From: an uncultured Sphaerochaeta sp.
GTDB lineage: Bacteria > Spirochaetota > Spirochaetia > Sphaerochaetales > Sphaerochaetaceae
Assembly: GCF_963677075.1 (NCBI RefSeq)
Contig: NZ_OY781873.1
Span: 2,505,715-2,569,714, forward strand
Length of the DNA: 64,000 nt
Reading direction: 5' to 3'
The notes below the pieces were generated by a model. That model ran no database searches. It was not told where the DNA came from and saw only the letters and a list, made by a program, of their open reading frames with translations. The translations under genes and the position numbers were made by a program. Within the stretch, counting starts at the first letter, position 1. Each line of letters starts with the position of its first letter. Positions 27,560 to 35,097 of this stretch are shown here, in pieces.

Positions 27560-27705
27560 TACTACAGCAATGATGGGTAAGCTGTTTGCTTTCTTTTAGA
27601 AGCAAAAGACACTTCCCTTGATAAAGATCATTGGGGAATAAGTCTCAGGATTCTTTTTCAGCATCACTTGATACATGCTCCTTGCCATAGGAAGGAGCAG
27701 TCTCC
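27560..27705. repeat. yjbQ-tail/brnA-tail junction repeat, copy 2
   Basis: A degraded yjbQ end (VYYSNDG followed by a stop, then after an insertion SLIKIIGE and stop) abuts the 3' end of the second brnA. DNA resembles copy 1 on both sides of the junction. Confidence 0.55.
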
Positions 27706-27965
27706 CTGAGCATTTCCTGTCGAAGAACCTTGTTTATCCTTGTCTGATATCCTTTTCCTTTTGCCTTGAAATACTCCAGCACATCAGCATCCAGTTTAAT
27801 GCTGATGGCCTTCTTTACAGGGACCACCTTATAATAATCCCTAGGCACAACTCGCTGCAGAGTTTCCAGGTAATCAGGAGTAAGCTCCGGAATATCTGAA
27901 AAGTCAATTCCACGAGATTTTAATTCCTCAACTTCTCTGTCACTCCATTCATCTCTATCTGACAT
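27645..27965 (-). CDS. brnA: BrnA-type antitoxin (copy 2)
   Basis: A 106-residue protein with the BrnA N-terminal segment (GIDFSDIPELTPDYLETLQR) and a ribbon-helix-helix core (KKAISIKLDADVLEYFKAKG, YQTRINKVLRQEML). The ATG at 27965 overlaps the end of brnT by 11 nt, so a longer frame is rejected. Together with brnT it forms an intact type II module. Confidence 0.85.
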   Translation of the reverse strand: MSDRDEWSDREVEELKSRGIDFSDIPELTPDYLETLQRVVPRDYYKVVPVKKAISIKLDADVLEYFKAKGKGYQTRINKVLRQEMLRETAPSYGKEHVSSDAEKES

Positions 27966-28260
27966 AGTATAATCCTTCTTCAATCTTTGAGGCACGACGT
28001 GCTGAGATCAACCTCGTCCTACCGTTTTTTTCTGCCGAGCAGATAACCACTAATAACACATTACTCCTAGAGGCATTGCCTACAGTGATATACCGATCTT
28101 CAAAAACAGAATGTGATGTGTCATAAAATTCGATTCTTTGTGGATCAAAGAAAACTACCATAGCTTTTTCCAAGTGAATCCCATGTTTTTTCCAGTTTCC
28201 TATGGCCTTTTCTTCATCCCATTCAAAACATCCATCATCACTCACTATTGTACGCCCCAT
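27955..28260 (-). CDS. brnT: BrnT-type ribonuclease toxin (copy 2, intact)
   Basis: A 101-residue protein with the RelE-like BrnT order: FEWDEEKAIGNWKKHGIHLE, VVFFDPQRIEFYD, EDRYITVGNAS, LLVVICSAE and RLISARRASKIEE. Residues corresponding to the catalytic Lys, Glu and Arg positions are present in KKHGI and ISARRAS. GAGGG precedes the ATG. First gene of a brnT-brnA operon. Confidence 0.85.
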   Translation of the reverse strand: MGRTIVSDDGCFEWDEEKAIGNWKKHGIHLEKAMVVFFDPQRIEFYDTSHSVFEDRYITVGNASRSNVLLVVICSAEKNGRTRLISARRASKIEEGLYYVR

Positions 28261-28277
28261 ACTACACCCTCACTAAG

Positions 28278-28301
28278 AGTATATACTAAACAATATATAC
28301 T
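28278..28301 (-). promoter_or_regulatory. Tandem palindromic operator of brnTA
   Basis: AGTATATACT and AATATATACT lie 14 bp apart about 18-41 bp before the brnT start. The first is a perfect palindrome and both could bind the BrnA ribbon-helix-helix dimer; they also supply the -10-like AT-rich DNA. Confidence 0.4.
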
Positions 28302-28411
28302 GTACAGGATATTCTCTATGAGTGAGCACTACCCGGGGCATTATTCCTGATTTATGGAACTATTCAAATATTTCCAATAGATAACGCGATAAGGAAATCT
28401 TCAATGAATAA

Positions 28412-28520
28412 TTATGATGGGAAGAGGGAGACACCTCCCTTGATCAAGATCATAGGTGAATACGTATCAGGAATCTTCTATACTCTGGCTTGAGGGCTTC
28501 TCCTTACCATAGGGAGGAGT
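28412..28520. repeat. yjbQ-tail/brnA-tail junction repeat, copy 3
   Basis: NYDGKRETPPLIKIIGE, matching the yjbQ C-terminus, is followed by an opposite-strand brnA-like tail (PPYGKE...SS...EDS, stop). The stop after IIGE is lost. Confidence 0.55.
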
Positions 28521-28540
28521 ATTTCTTATTCTGGAACTTT
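28467..28540 (-). pseudogene. brnA: Third brnA remnant (C-terminal codons only)
   Basis: The minus strand encodes RIRNTPPYGKEKPSSQSIED followed by a serine and TGA, aligning with the C-terminus LRETAPSYGKE...SS...ES of the intact antitoxin. No ribbon-helix-helix core is present upstream in any frame; the next DNA belongs to the acetyltransferase gene. It is a leftover of a third TA unit. Confidence 0.5.
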
Positions 28541-28555
28541 GTGTATCCTTCTAAC

Positions 28556-29047
28556 TTAAGCCTCCGCATTCACATAATAGACCATGGGAATGATATCCTC
28601 ATAGGAGCCATCAGGCATGAGAAATCCTCCATGAATGATGCCAAGTCTTTGGAATCCGAGTGATTCATAGAGATGAATTGCTGCACTGTTTGTTGCAACC
28701 ACTGCGTTGTACTGCATGATCTGGAAACCAAACCTTGGCAACCTGGAAAGGGAATCCTGAACCAAGGACCTTCCCACCCCCTGTCCTTGAAACCTGCTAT
28801 CCACAGCATACGAGGCATTGGCTATATGACCAACGCGTCCGATATTGTTTGGATGGAGGATATACATTCCTTTAATGGCTCCCTGATCCTCTGCAACACC
28901 ACAGAAGCTCTGACTCGCAAAGAAGGAGTTTGCCTTTGTATCGGAAAGGCATTCTGTCTGGGGAAAGGCATTGCCTTCTTTAACCACCTCATTCCAGATG
29001 GCTCTCATCCTAGGAATGTCAGTCTTTCTGTACGCTCTTACCACCAT
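28556..29047 (-). CDS. GNAT-family N-acetyltransferase
   Basis: A 163-residue protein beginning MVVRAYRKTDIPRMRAIWNE, with the acetyl-CoA pyrophosphate loop RFQGQGVGRSLVQDSL near residue 85 and the late YESLGFQRLGIIHGGF. This order matches phosphinothricin/L-amino-acid acetyltransferase-like GNATs. The start at 29047 is set by AAGGAG six nt upstream; a longer frame is possible but lacks such a site. Substrate unknown. Confidence 0.8.
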   Translation of the reverse strand: MVVRAYRKTDIPRMRAIWNEVVKEGNAFPQTECLSDTKANSFFASQSFCGVAEDQGAIKGMYILHPNNIGRVGHIANASYAVDSRFQGQGVGRSLVQDSLSRLPRFGFQIMQYNAVVATNSAAIHLYESLGFQRLGIIHGGFLMPDGSYEDIIPMVYYVNAEA

Positions 29048-29124
29048 CTCATTCTCCTTCACTTGCAAGAAACCCTCGCTTTGCGATACGCTCACGTAAG
29101 AGCACTCGGGAGGGCTTTTTTATC

Positions 29125-30420
29125 ATGCATACCACTATGGTACCTGTTTCCATGCTAGTACAATGTACTGCAAACAATTTTACCTCTGCAAGCTTACTGG
29201 TGGTGTATACACCACAAGAGCACAAGAGCGCAGAGCACTACCAGAAGCTCTATCCTGCCTTCCCCTTCATAGAAACTGAGGAGCCTTTAACACTCCTAAA
29301 AGAAGAAAAAGCGTCCTACCTGCTGAAAGAGAATCTGACTCTTACCTGTTACTGCCCACTCTCAGGTGTTTCTACTCCCTATCTCACCTTCCACTTTCAT
29401 ACCTTGGAAGATGCATTCACCTATACCCGTTTGTACCCAAATCCTGCTGAAGACCTCCCTCGCTTGATCGAAGAGGATGCAAAACTACTCGCTGAAGGAA
29501 AACTGGTAGCTTTTCCAACCGAGACTGTATATGGACTGGGCGGGGATGCCACCAACGAGGAAGCAGTCAGGGGCATATTCGCTGCCAAGGAACGACCTTT
29601 CTTCGATCCTCTCATTGTCCATATTGCTGATTTCTCGCAACTTGATGGCTTGGTCGCGGAAGTTAGCGACCAAGCAAAAGCCCTCATGGAACAATTTTGG
29701 CCCGGACCCCTTACCCTGGTGATGAAGAAACACCCCCAGGTAGCTGACATAGTTACAGCAGGAAGCGAGACAGTAGCGGTAAGAATGCCTGCAAACCCGC
29801 TTGCCCTGGCCCTGATCAAGGCAAGCGGTAAGCCAATTGCAGCCCCAAGCGCCAACCGGTTTGGATATACCAGCCCCACCACTGCCGAGCATGTAAGGGA
29901 GCAACTCTCAGGCAGGATTGCAGCAATCCTAGACGGAGGTGCCTGTACCGTAGGTATTGAATCAACAGTGCTTGCATTGCATACACCAATTCCCACCATT
30001 CTCAGACCCGGTAAAATTGGTATCCAGGAGCTTTCTCCTCTGCTTGGCGAGGTAGCCATGGCGAAACAAGCCGGTCCTACCGACACAAAGATGGAGAGCC
30101 CAGGATTGCTGGAATCACACTATGCCCCAACGACCCCTCTTTACCTGGTCGATGATGTTCGTCAGTACCAAGGATGTGAGGATGTGGGCGTATTACTGTC
30201 TGAGGATATTGGTGTTTCGTTCAAAGGCCCTGTGGCCTACATCAGTGAAGACAAGGACAGCGAGAAGGCTGCAATGCGGCTCTACTGGGCGATCAGAAAG
30301 CTAGATGGCATGGGACTTCGGTTCATGGTTTGTTCCCTGTTGCCTGAACAGGGAATTGGGGTTGCAATCAACAATCGATTGAGAAAGGCAGCAACGAAGA
30401 AAGCACAGCCTAGCTGTTGA
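29125..30420 (+). CDS. sua5: Sua5/YrdC threonylcarbamoyl-AMP synthase with N-terminal extension
   Basis: A 431-residue protein. The YrdC domain starts about residue 115 (LAEGKLVAFPTETVYGLGGD, KERPFFDPLIVHI, FWPGPLTLVMKK, SGKPIAAPSANRFGYTSPT) and a Sua5 C-terminal domain follows (SPGLLESHYAPTTPLYLV, GVAINNRLRKAA). It makes threonylcarbamoyl-AMP for t6A37 tRNA modification. About 110 residues precede the catalytic domain, unusual for Sua5, with no Met after residue 10 that would shorten it and no recognised domain. The ribosome site is weak (GGGAGG 11 nt upstream). It overlaps the convergent flavodoxin gene by 11 bp. Confidence 0.88.
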   Translation: MHTTMVPVSMLVQCTANNFTSASLLVVYTPQEHKSAEHYQKLYPAFPFIETEEPLTLLKEEKASYLLKENLTLTCYCPLSGVSTPYLTFHFHTLEDAFTYTRLYPNPAEDLPRLIEEDAKLLAEGKLVAFPTETVYGLGGDATNEEAVRGIFAAKERPFFDPLIVHIADFSQLDGLVAEVSDQAKALMEQFWPGPLTLVMKKHPQVADIVTAGSETVAVRMPANPLALALIKASGKPIAAPSANRFGYTSPTTAEHVREQLSGRIAAILDGGACTVGIESTVLALHTPIPTILRPGKIGIQELSPLLGEVAMAKQAGPTDTKMESPGLLESHYAPTTPLYLVDDVRQYQGCEDVGVLLSEDIGVSFKGPVAYISEDKDSEKAAMRLYWAIRKLDGMGLRFMVCSLLPEQGIGVAINNRLRKAATKKAQPSC

Positions 30421-30886
30421 GTACGTCGGCAAATTCCTTGATTGCGTCATATTGGATTCGTTTGACATCCTCATCACTCTTGCTCATCATCTTGATCATC
30501 TTTTTGGTGAACCATCCCATATGGGAGAAGAGGAACTGCCCTCCAAAACTGTTTCTCACCAATGCATGGGAAACCAAGGCAGGAGCATAGCAATGATCCA
30601 ATTGCTTGATACTTCCTTCCCCCTCTTCCATATCGCAGGTAAAGAGTCCTAAACGCTTAGCGAGCAAGGTTGACTCATGGTCAGCACAAAAACGCTTAAC
30701 ACGCTTATTAACCCTTCCTGCATAGACAGGGCTTCCTACAACAACAGTCTCGAACCCGGCAAGATCAACCGTGGGATTTTCTGCAAGGTTTTGTAATACA
30801 ACCTCCCCTTCCAGTGCATCACTGAGTAACTGTGCACAGGTCCCGGTCGTACCATATCGAGTTGCATAGATGATGAGTGTCTTCAT
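30410..30886 (-). CDS. Flavodoxin-like protein (HemG-like)
   Basis: A 158-residue protein starting IIYATRYGTTGTCAQLL, the FMN phosphate loop of flavodoxins, with VVGSPVYAGRVNKRV and GLFTCDMEEGEG as the two isoalloxazine-flanking loops. The pattern resembles flavodoxin-domain proteins including menaquinone-dependent protoporphyrinogen oxidase HemG, but heme synthesis cannot be inferred. GGAGAGG precedes the ATG. It lies 63 bp after the disulfide-reductase-like gene, separated by a hairpin, and may share its transcript. Confidence 0.75.
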   Translation of the reverse strand: MKTLIIYATRYGTTGTCAQLLSDALEGEVVLQNLAENPTVDLAGFETVVVGSPVYAGRVNKRVKRFCADHESTLLAKRLGLFTCDMEEGEGSIKQLDHCYAPALVSHALVRNSFGGQFLFSHMGWFTKKMIKMMSKSDEDVKRIQYDAIKEFADVLNS

Positions 30887-30900
30887 AGGTTACCTCTCCT

Positions 30901-30932
30901 TTGCCCTGCTAACTATACCATACACAGGGCAA
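30901..30932. repeat. Hairpin between the flavoprotein reductase and flavodoxin genes
   Basis: TTGCCCTG and CAGGGCAA are perfect 8-bp arms with a 16-nt loop. The minus-strand 3' arm touches the flavodoxin ribosome site, so folding could limit flavodoxin translation. No U-run follows. Confidence 0.4.
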
Positions 30933-30949
30933 AAGAGAAATGAAAACGC

Positions 30950-32308
30950 CTAACAGCGCATCTTCTTTACGACCACTTCGGCTGCCTTGATCAAAGGATA
31001 CCCTGCAGGAGAACCAGTCAACAGAGGTTGCGTACCGATTTGCATCGTAAGGAGTTGCTTGACCGTTACACGATTCTGAATAAGGAAACCGATTGCATTG
31101 GTCAATTCCCCAATAGTAGTGCCACCATACACCTCTGCACCAAGAATCATGCCGCAATCGCTGGCGACAATAAGTTTCACCATCTGCTTGTGAGAGTGCT
31201 CGAGGTTTCCGGGATGGGTATCCATACCGGTAAAACTGCCACAGATGACCGAGAAATTCTCAGCTACGGCACGAGCCTCAGTGATACCTGCAGTACCAAA
31301 AGCGTGATTACCTATTGCTGTTGAGTAAATGGCAATGGTCCCTGTGAATGGTTTACAGGGGCTCAGAGAATAGAGGTTCATACCTGCTGTCCTGGCTTCT
31401 GCACATGCCGTGGAGGCTAGCATCGTACGGTCAAGTTTCCTGGTAACAAAATCGCGTTTCTCTGCACAGTCCCCTACCGCAACGATATCACTGGTACAGG
31501 GCAATACACGCATATATTCACAGGTCTTGATGAAGTCAAACTCATTGAGTTCAATGCCTGCTGCTTTTGCAATTGCTGTATTGGGTGCATATCCCATCGA
31601 GAGGATTACTGCATCAGCCTTGATATGTTCACCACTGGTGAGAACTACCTCACTGACCTTTCCATCTTTTCCCTTGATCTCACTGGCACCCTTGCCGGTA
31701 ATGACCTTTACACCACGCTCTTCCAGATGCTCCTGGGCAAGTGCTCCAAACTCATCGTCAAAGGCACGATTAAGGATTGCTTTCTCAATCTCCAACAAGG
31801 TGACATGGTACCCTTTCTTGTTCAGCTCGTCAGACACCTCGACACCGATAAAACCTGCACCAATGACGATGATCTCCTTAAGGTCCTTGAGTTCATCAAG
31901 CATCTTGTCCAAGTACACCTTGTTTTTAGGTATGGTGAATACTCGCTCCAGATCTCCACCCTTGAGCCAAGCCGGCTTGGTGGGGATACTGCCCAGGGCA
32001 AGGATCAACTTTGCATATTGCATCGTCTCGCCACTTGCAAACACGCATTGCCTTTCCTTGACCTTGATCTCAGTCATTTCATCCACGACAATCTCAACCC
32101 CTACAGAGGTAAGCAACTTGTCTGGGAGGATATCCTTGCTACTGTCACTGAGCGTTCCAAAAATATAGGGAATTCCACAAGGTATCAGGACTTGCTCTTC
32201 CTTGCGAACCAAAACCACTTCTTTCTCTGGATAGGTAGTCTTCGTGGTGATCGCTGCCTGCAACCCGGAGGCACCGCCCCCAATAACCAATACATCAATA
32301 ATTCTCAT
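30950..32308 (-). CDS. NADH oxidase / CoA-disulfide-reductase-like flavoprotein
   Basis: A 452-residue class III pyridine-nucleotide disulfide oxidoreductase. FAD binding is at VLVIGGGASGLQAA, the single redox Cys at residue 44 in IPCGIPYI, NAD(P)H binding at IIVIGAGFIGVEVSDEL, and the second FAD contact at DIVAVGDCAE; a dimerisation domain follows from about 330. The one active Cys indicates either water-forming NADH oxidase or CoA/polysulfide reductase activity, useful against oxygen or disulfides in an anaerobe. AAGGAGAG precedes the ATG. Confidence 0.85.
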   Translation of the reverse strand: MRIIDVLVIGGGASGLQAAITTKTTYPEKEVVLVRKEEQVLIPCGIPYIFGTLSDSSKDILPDKLLTSVGVEIVVDEMTEIKVKERQCVFASGETMQYAKLILALGSIPTKPAWLKGGDLERVFTIPKNKVYLDKMLDELKDLKEIIVIGAGFIGVEVSDELNKKGYHVTLLEIEKAILNRAFDDEFGALAQEHLEERGVKVITGKGASEIKGKDGKVSEVVLTSGEHIKADAVILSMGYAPNTAIAKAAGIELNEFDFIKTCEYMRVLPCTSDIVAVGDCAEKRDFVTRKLDRTMLASTACAEARTAGMNLYSLSPCKPFTGTIAIYSTAIGNHAFGTAGITEARAVAENFSVICGSFTGMDTHPGNLEHSHKQMVKLIVASDCGMILGAEVYGGTTIGELTNAIGFLIQNRVTVKQLLTMQIGTQPLLTGSPAGYPLIKAAEVVVKKMRC

Positions 32309-32471
32309 ATGCTCTCCTTGCGTTTACTATGGTCAGTATGCGCCCAGAGATAGTGTTTCTCAAGGGGATTTTTACATAAAACGTGTTTTTTTCCTTATAT
32401 TACAAGTATTTATATTGTTATATGATTATATATCATTACCAATCATATATGCATTATTTCAGATATTTACA

Positions 32472-32499
32472 TTAAGAAAGAGGGTCCGAAGACCCTCTT
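32472..32499 (-). terminator. Rho-independent terminator of the small exported protein gene
   Basis: On the minus strand AAGAGGGTC and GACCCTCTT pair around a UUCG tetraloop (C-G closed) and are followed by TCTT. It lies 22 bp beyond the stop. Confidence 0.8.
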
Positions 32500-32520
32500 G
32501 GAGATTACGTATTCTACGAT

Positions 32521-32910
32521 TTAGCGACGGCCATATCCACCTTGTGGGGATCCAGCTTTCTGTCCACGGCCACCCTGAGGTGAGCTGCCTTTCTGTCCAC
32601 GACCACCACCCTGATACTGACCGCCTTCAGCCTGTCTCAGTTCAGCTTCTGCCCTTCTCTCTTCAACCTGTGCCTGCAGTTCAGCGGGGAGCTCATCAAA
32701 GATACAATCTTCTGCAGTACAATCCATCATCATAACACGCTGTTGTACAGCCTGGTTCTGCTGGACACTTGCTCTAGGAGCTGTAGCTACAGCCCTTCCC
32801 TGCACTGGAGCTACTGCTCTACCTTGTGCGAAGGCAGGAGCTGCACTCAGTGCTACGATACCGACGATCAGCAGGATGGCTACCATCCCAATACGTTTGT
32901 TGTTCTTCAT
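32521..32910 (-). CDS. Small exported Gln/Gly-rich repeat protein
   Basis: A 129-residue protein with a signal peptide (MKNNKR, hydrophobic core, APAFAQ cleavage). The mature part contains QGRAVAPVQGRAVATAP, a central MDCTAEDCIFDELPAELQAQVEERRAEAE segment with two Cys, and C-terminal tandem GGRGQKGSSPQ / GGRGQKAGSPQ units ending GYGRR. I do not recognise the family. GGAGG 7 nt before the ATG at 32910 sets the start. It lies just downstream of a two-component system transcribed the same way and ends in a strong terminator, so it may be an envelope-stress-type target, which is inference. Confidence 0.7.
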   Translation of the reverse strand: MKNNKRIGMVAILLIVGIVALSAAPAFAQGRAVAPVQGRAVATAPRASVQQNQAVQQRVMMMDCTAEDCIFDELPAELQAQVEERRAEAELRQAEGGQYQGGGRGQKGSSPQGGRGQKAGSPQGGYGRR

Positions 32911-32991
32911 TCTTTGACCTCCAGTCAATTTGTTTGTCTTGACTAGAGTTTCGCACTGTAGTGTCCAGAGAGTTTCAACAGTAGATAAAGA

Positions 32992-34335
32992 TTAGGTAAA
33001 GTAGAGGGTAAATATGGTTTTTTTCTTGCTGGTCACTGCAATATTCCAACCATGAGCCTCAACAATGGCTTTTACTATGGAGAGCCCCAGTCCACTACCT
33101 TCACTGGAACGTGATGTCTCGGCTCTACTGAGCCTGTCGAAGAGCCGAGGAAGGAATGCCTCTTCAATCACTCCTTCGTTTTCGATACTCAGCTGCACGG
33201 CATTTCCCGCCGAATCAACGATAACATGGATGGTGATCGTGGAAGGAGCTGTGCCGTATCGCACTGCATTGGAAATCAAGTTGTCCAGGAGTCTGGTAAA
33301 CAGGTTCAAATCGGCTTGCAATAACAGGGGTGTGGCAGTGTAAGAGAATTCCATCCCTCGCTGTTTTGCTTGCACTTCAAAGCGAGATAGGAGATTCTTG
33401 AGTACTGCATCGACCCTTACTGGCTCAGTATGTACTTCATAGCCCGGCGATTCCAGATGCGTCAGGAGAGAGAGGTCATTGATCATATACGTCAGCTTTT
33501 CTGTTTCTGCCAAAAAGAGATCAATACGATGCTCATCCAGTTTCAGGACTCCGTCTGCAACGCCTTCCAACTGTCCCTTGAGTACGGTAACAGGGCTCCT
33601 CAGATCATGGGCGATATCAGCTGCCCATTGACGACGAAGCCGCTCCTCATGCAATAGATTTTCCTGGAGTTTTTTTGCTGCTTCACTTATGTCTGCAAAT
33701 TCACTCACCATACTTTGTTTTAGTACAACATCCCTCTGACGATTGGCCATACTGGACAAGCCTTCCGTGAGTTCCCGACTCCGCTTCTTGAGGGGAAGAA
33801 AAAAGAGAAAGGCAAGTAGTACTGCTACAAGCAAGGAAATAAGCAATGCCCAGATGAGTACATTCTTTGCAGCTGAGACAAGCATTGCATTGGCTTCCAC
33901 CTCGGAGAAGGTAGGCAGATGCATGGAATAATAGGCAATGGTTTGTCCATCCTCCCCGGTGATGGGAAGTATCTTCTGGTTCTCCAATTGTCCAAATTGG
34001 AATCCCCTTGCCCTGCCAACACTGCGATCAGTTTTATGGTAGGAGTAGAGCGTGTTTCTCCCTGTGTCGGAGATGATCAGGTAGGTGGGTTGCTGCAATA
34101 GATCTTCCAATGCAACTGAGAGGGATCCTTCACTGAGCGTTCCTTCTTGCCTATATACTTCCAGAACCCGTTCTTCAATTTGTCTCTGCAGGCTAGCAGT
34201 TTGCTGTGAGTACCAGGCATCCTGGGTTGCATCCAATCCGAAGAAGAGCATCAGGGAAAGCAAGAAGGTGAACACCAGAAGGCTGAGAAGCACAAGGAGG
34301 AAGTTCAGCTTTGACAGGGAGATGGTTCTTCTCAT
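32992..34335 (-). CDS. Membrane sensor histidine kinase
   Basis: A 447-residue kinase. Two membrane segments (residues 12-35 and about 160-185) enclose a periplasmic sensor of 120 residues; a HAMP-like linker, the DHp helix with phospho-acceptor His (AADIAHDLRSPVTVLKG) and an HATPase domain with N box NLISNAVRYG and G box SEGSGLGLSIVK follow. No known ligand domain is recognised in the sensor. The ATG at 34335 follows the regulator's TAG by one base, with GGAAGGA upstream. Confidence 0.88.
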   Translation of the reverse strand: MRRTISLSKLNFLLVLLSLLVFTFLLSLMLFFGLDATQDAWYSQQTASLQRQIEERVLEVYRQEGTLSEGSLSVALEDLLQQPTYLIISDTGRNTLYSYHKTDRSVGRARGFQFGQLENQKILPITGEDGQTIAYYSMHLPTFSEVEANAMLVSAAKNVLIWALLISLLVAVLLAFLFFLPLKKRSRELTEGLSSMANRQRDVVLKQSMVSEFADISEAAKKLQENLLHEERLRRQWAADIAHDLRSPVTVLKGQLEGVADGVLKLDEHRIDLFLAETEKLTYMINDLSLLTHLESPGYEVHTEPVRVDAVLKNLLSRFEVQAKQRGMEFSYTATPLLLQADLNLFTRLLDNLISNAVRYGTAPSTITIHVIVDSAGNAVQLSIENEGVIEEAFLPRLFDRLSRAETSRSSEGSGLGLSIVKAIVEAHGWNIAVTSKKKTIFTLYFT

Positions 34336-34336
34336 C

Positions 34337-35029
34337 CTAGATTTCCTTCCGATTCCCGGCAAATGCGTACCCGAATCCTCTTACCGTCTTGATCCACTCA
34401 ACTGACCCAAGTTTTGAGCGCAGGTTCTTCATATGGGTGTTGATCGTTCTGTCAGATCCGTCATGTACATACCCCAGGCATTCACCCAAAAGGCGCTGTC
34501 TGGTGATCAACTGGGGGCTGTTCTCAGCAAGCAGAAGAAGCATCTTCCATTCAAGCGCCGTAAGGGAGAGCAATGTACCATCAAGGATAACTTCATGGGT
34601 GTGCTCATTGAGGTGGAGTGTATGGCCGTCCAATAAAAATTGGACACCTTCACTCTGTTGTTTTCCTCCCTGCTCCACTCTTCTAAGTATTGCCTGGACT
34701 CTCAGGACCAGCTCCTTAGGACTGAATGGTTTTACAATATAATCCTCTGACCCGAGTTCCAGACCGGTTATCCGGTCGCTCTCTGATTCACGAGCGGTCA
34801 GGAATATGAATGGAATGCTCTCATCTTTAGCATGAATCTGCTTGGCCAGAAGAAAGCCATCCCCATCAGGCAGCATCACATCAAGGATGCAAAGACGGGG
34901 ATGTTTGTATTCCAGGCTTTCAATCACACCTTCACACTTCCCGAATACTTCGGTGGTGTACCCTGATAATTGCAAGTAGGCTTGGATGGTCTCTGCAATT
35001 GCTGGATTGTCCTCAACAATATATATCAT
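34337..35029 (-). CDS. OmpR/PhoB-type response regulator
   Basis: A 230-residue regulator. The receiver domain has acidic residues at its start (VEDN), phosphorylation Asp in CILDVMLPDGDG, Thr in FLTARE and Lys in IVKPFSP. The C-terminal winged helix (residues 130-225) contains LTALEWKMLLLL, GSDRTINTHMKNLRSKLG and TVRGFGYAF. It forms a cognate pair with the overlapping kinase gene. No ribosome site precedes the ATG; TATCAT lies 6 nt upstream. Confidence 0.9.
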   Translation of the reverse strand: MIYIVEDNPAIAETIQAYLQLSGYTTEVFGKCEGVIESLEYKHPRLCILDVMLPDGDGFLLAKQIHAKDESIPFIFLTARESESDRITGLELGSEDYIVKPFSPKELVLRVQAILRRVEQGGKQQSEGVQFLLDGHTLHLNEHTHEVILDGTLLSLTALEWKMLLLLAENSPQLITRQRLLGECLGYVHDGSDRTINTHMKNLRSKLGSVEWIKTVRGFGYAFAGNRKEI

Positions 35030-35035
35030 GGGTAG

Positions 35036-35064
35036 ATGATAGGATTGTGAGTTCCAAAAAACAA
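35036..35064 (-). promoter_or_regulatory. Candidate promoter of the response-regulator gene (leaderless)
   Basis: Minus strand TTGTTT (35059-35064) and TATCAT (35036-35041) are separated by 17 bp; the -10 ends 6 nt before the ATG. Confidence 0.35.
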
Positions 35065-35097
35065 GACACTCCTCTTATTCTTTACCTACTCTTCATC

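Noticed and set aside
26126..28540. CRISPR-like array from the repeated DNA in the TA islet
   Set aside because: The repeats are only three, long, diverged and coding-derived, with kilobase-scale spacing.
31410..32353. Two plus-strand ORFs of more than 240 codons opposite the flavoprotein reductase
   Set aside because: The minus-strand frame has complete FAD and NAD motifs; the opposite frames are Ser/Thr-rich shadows.
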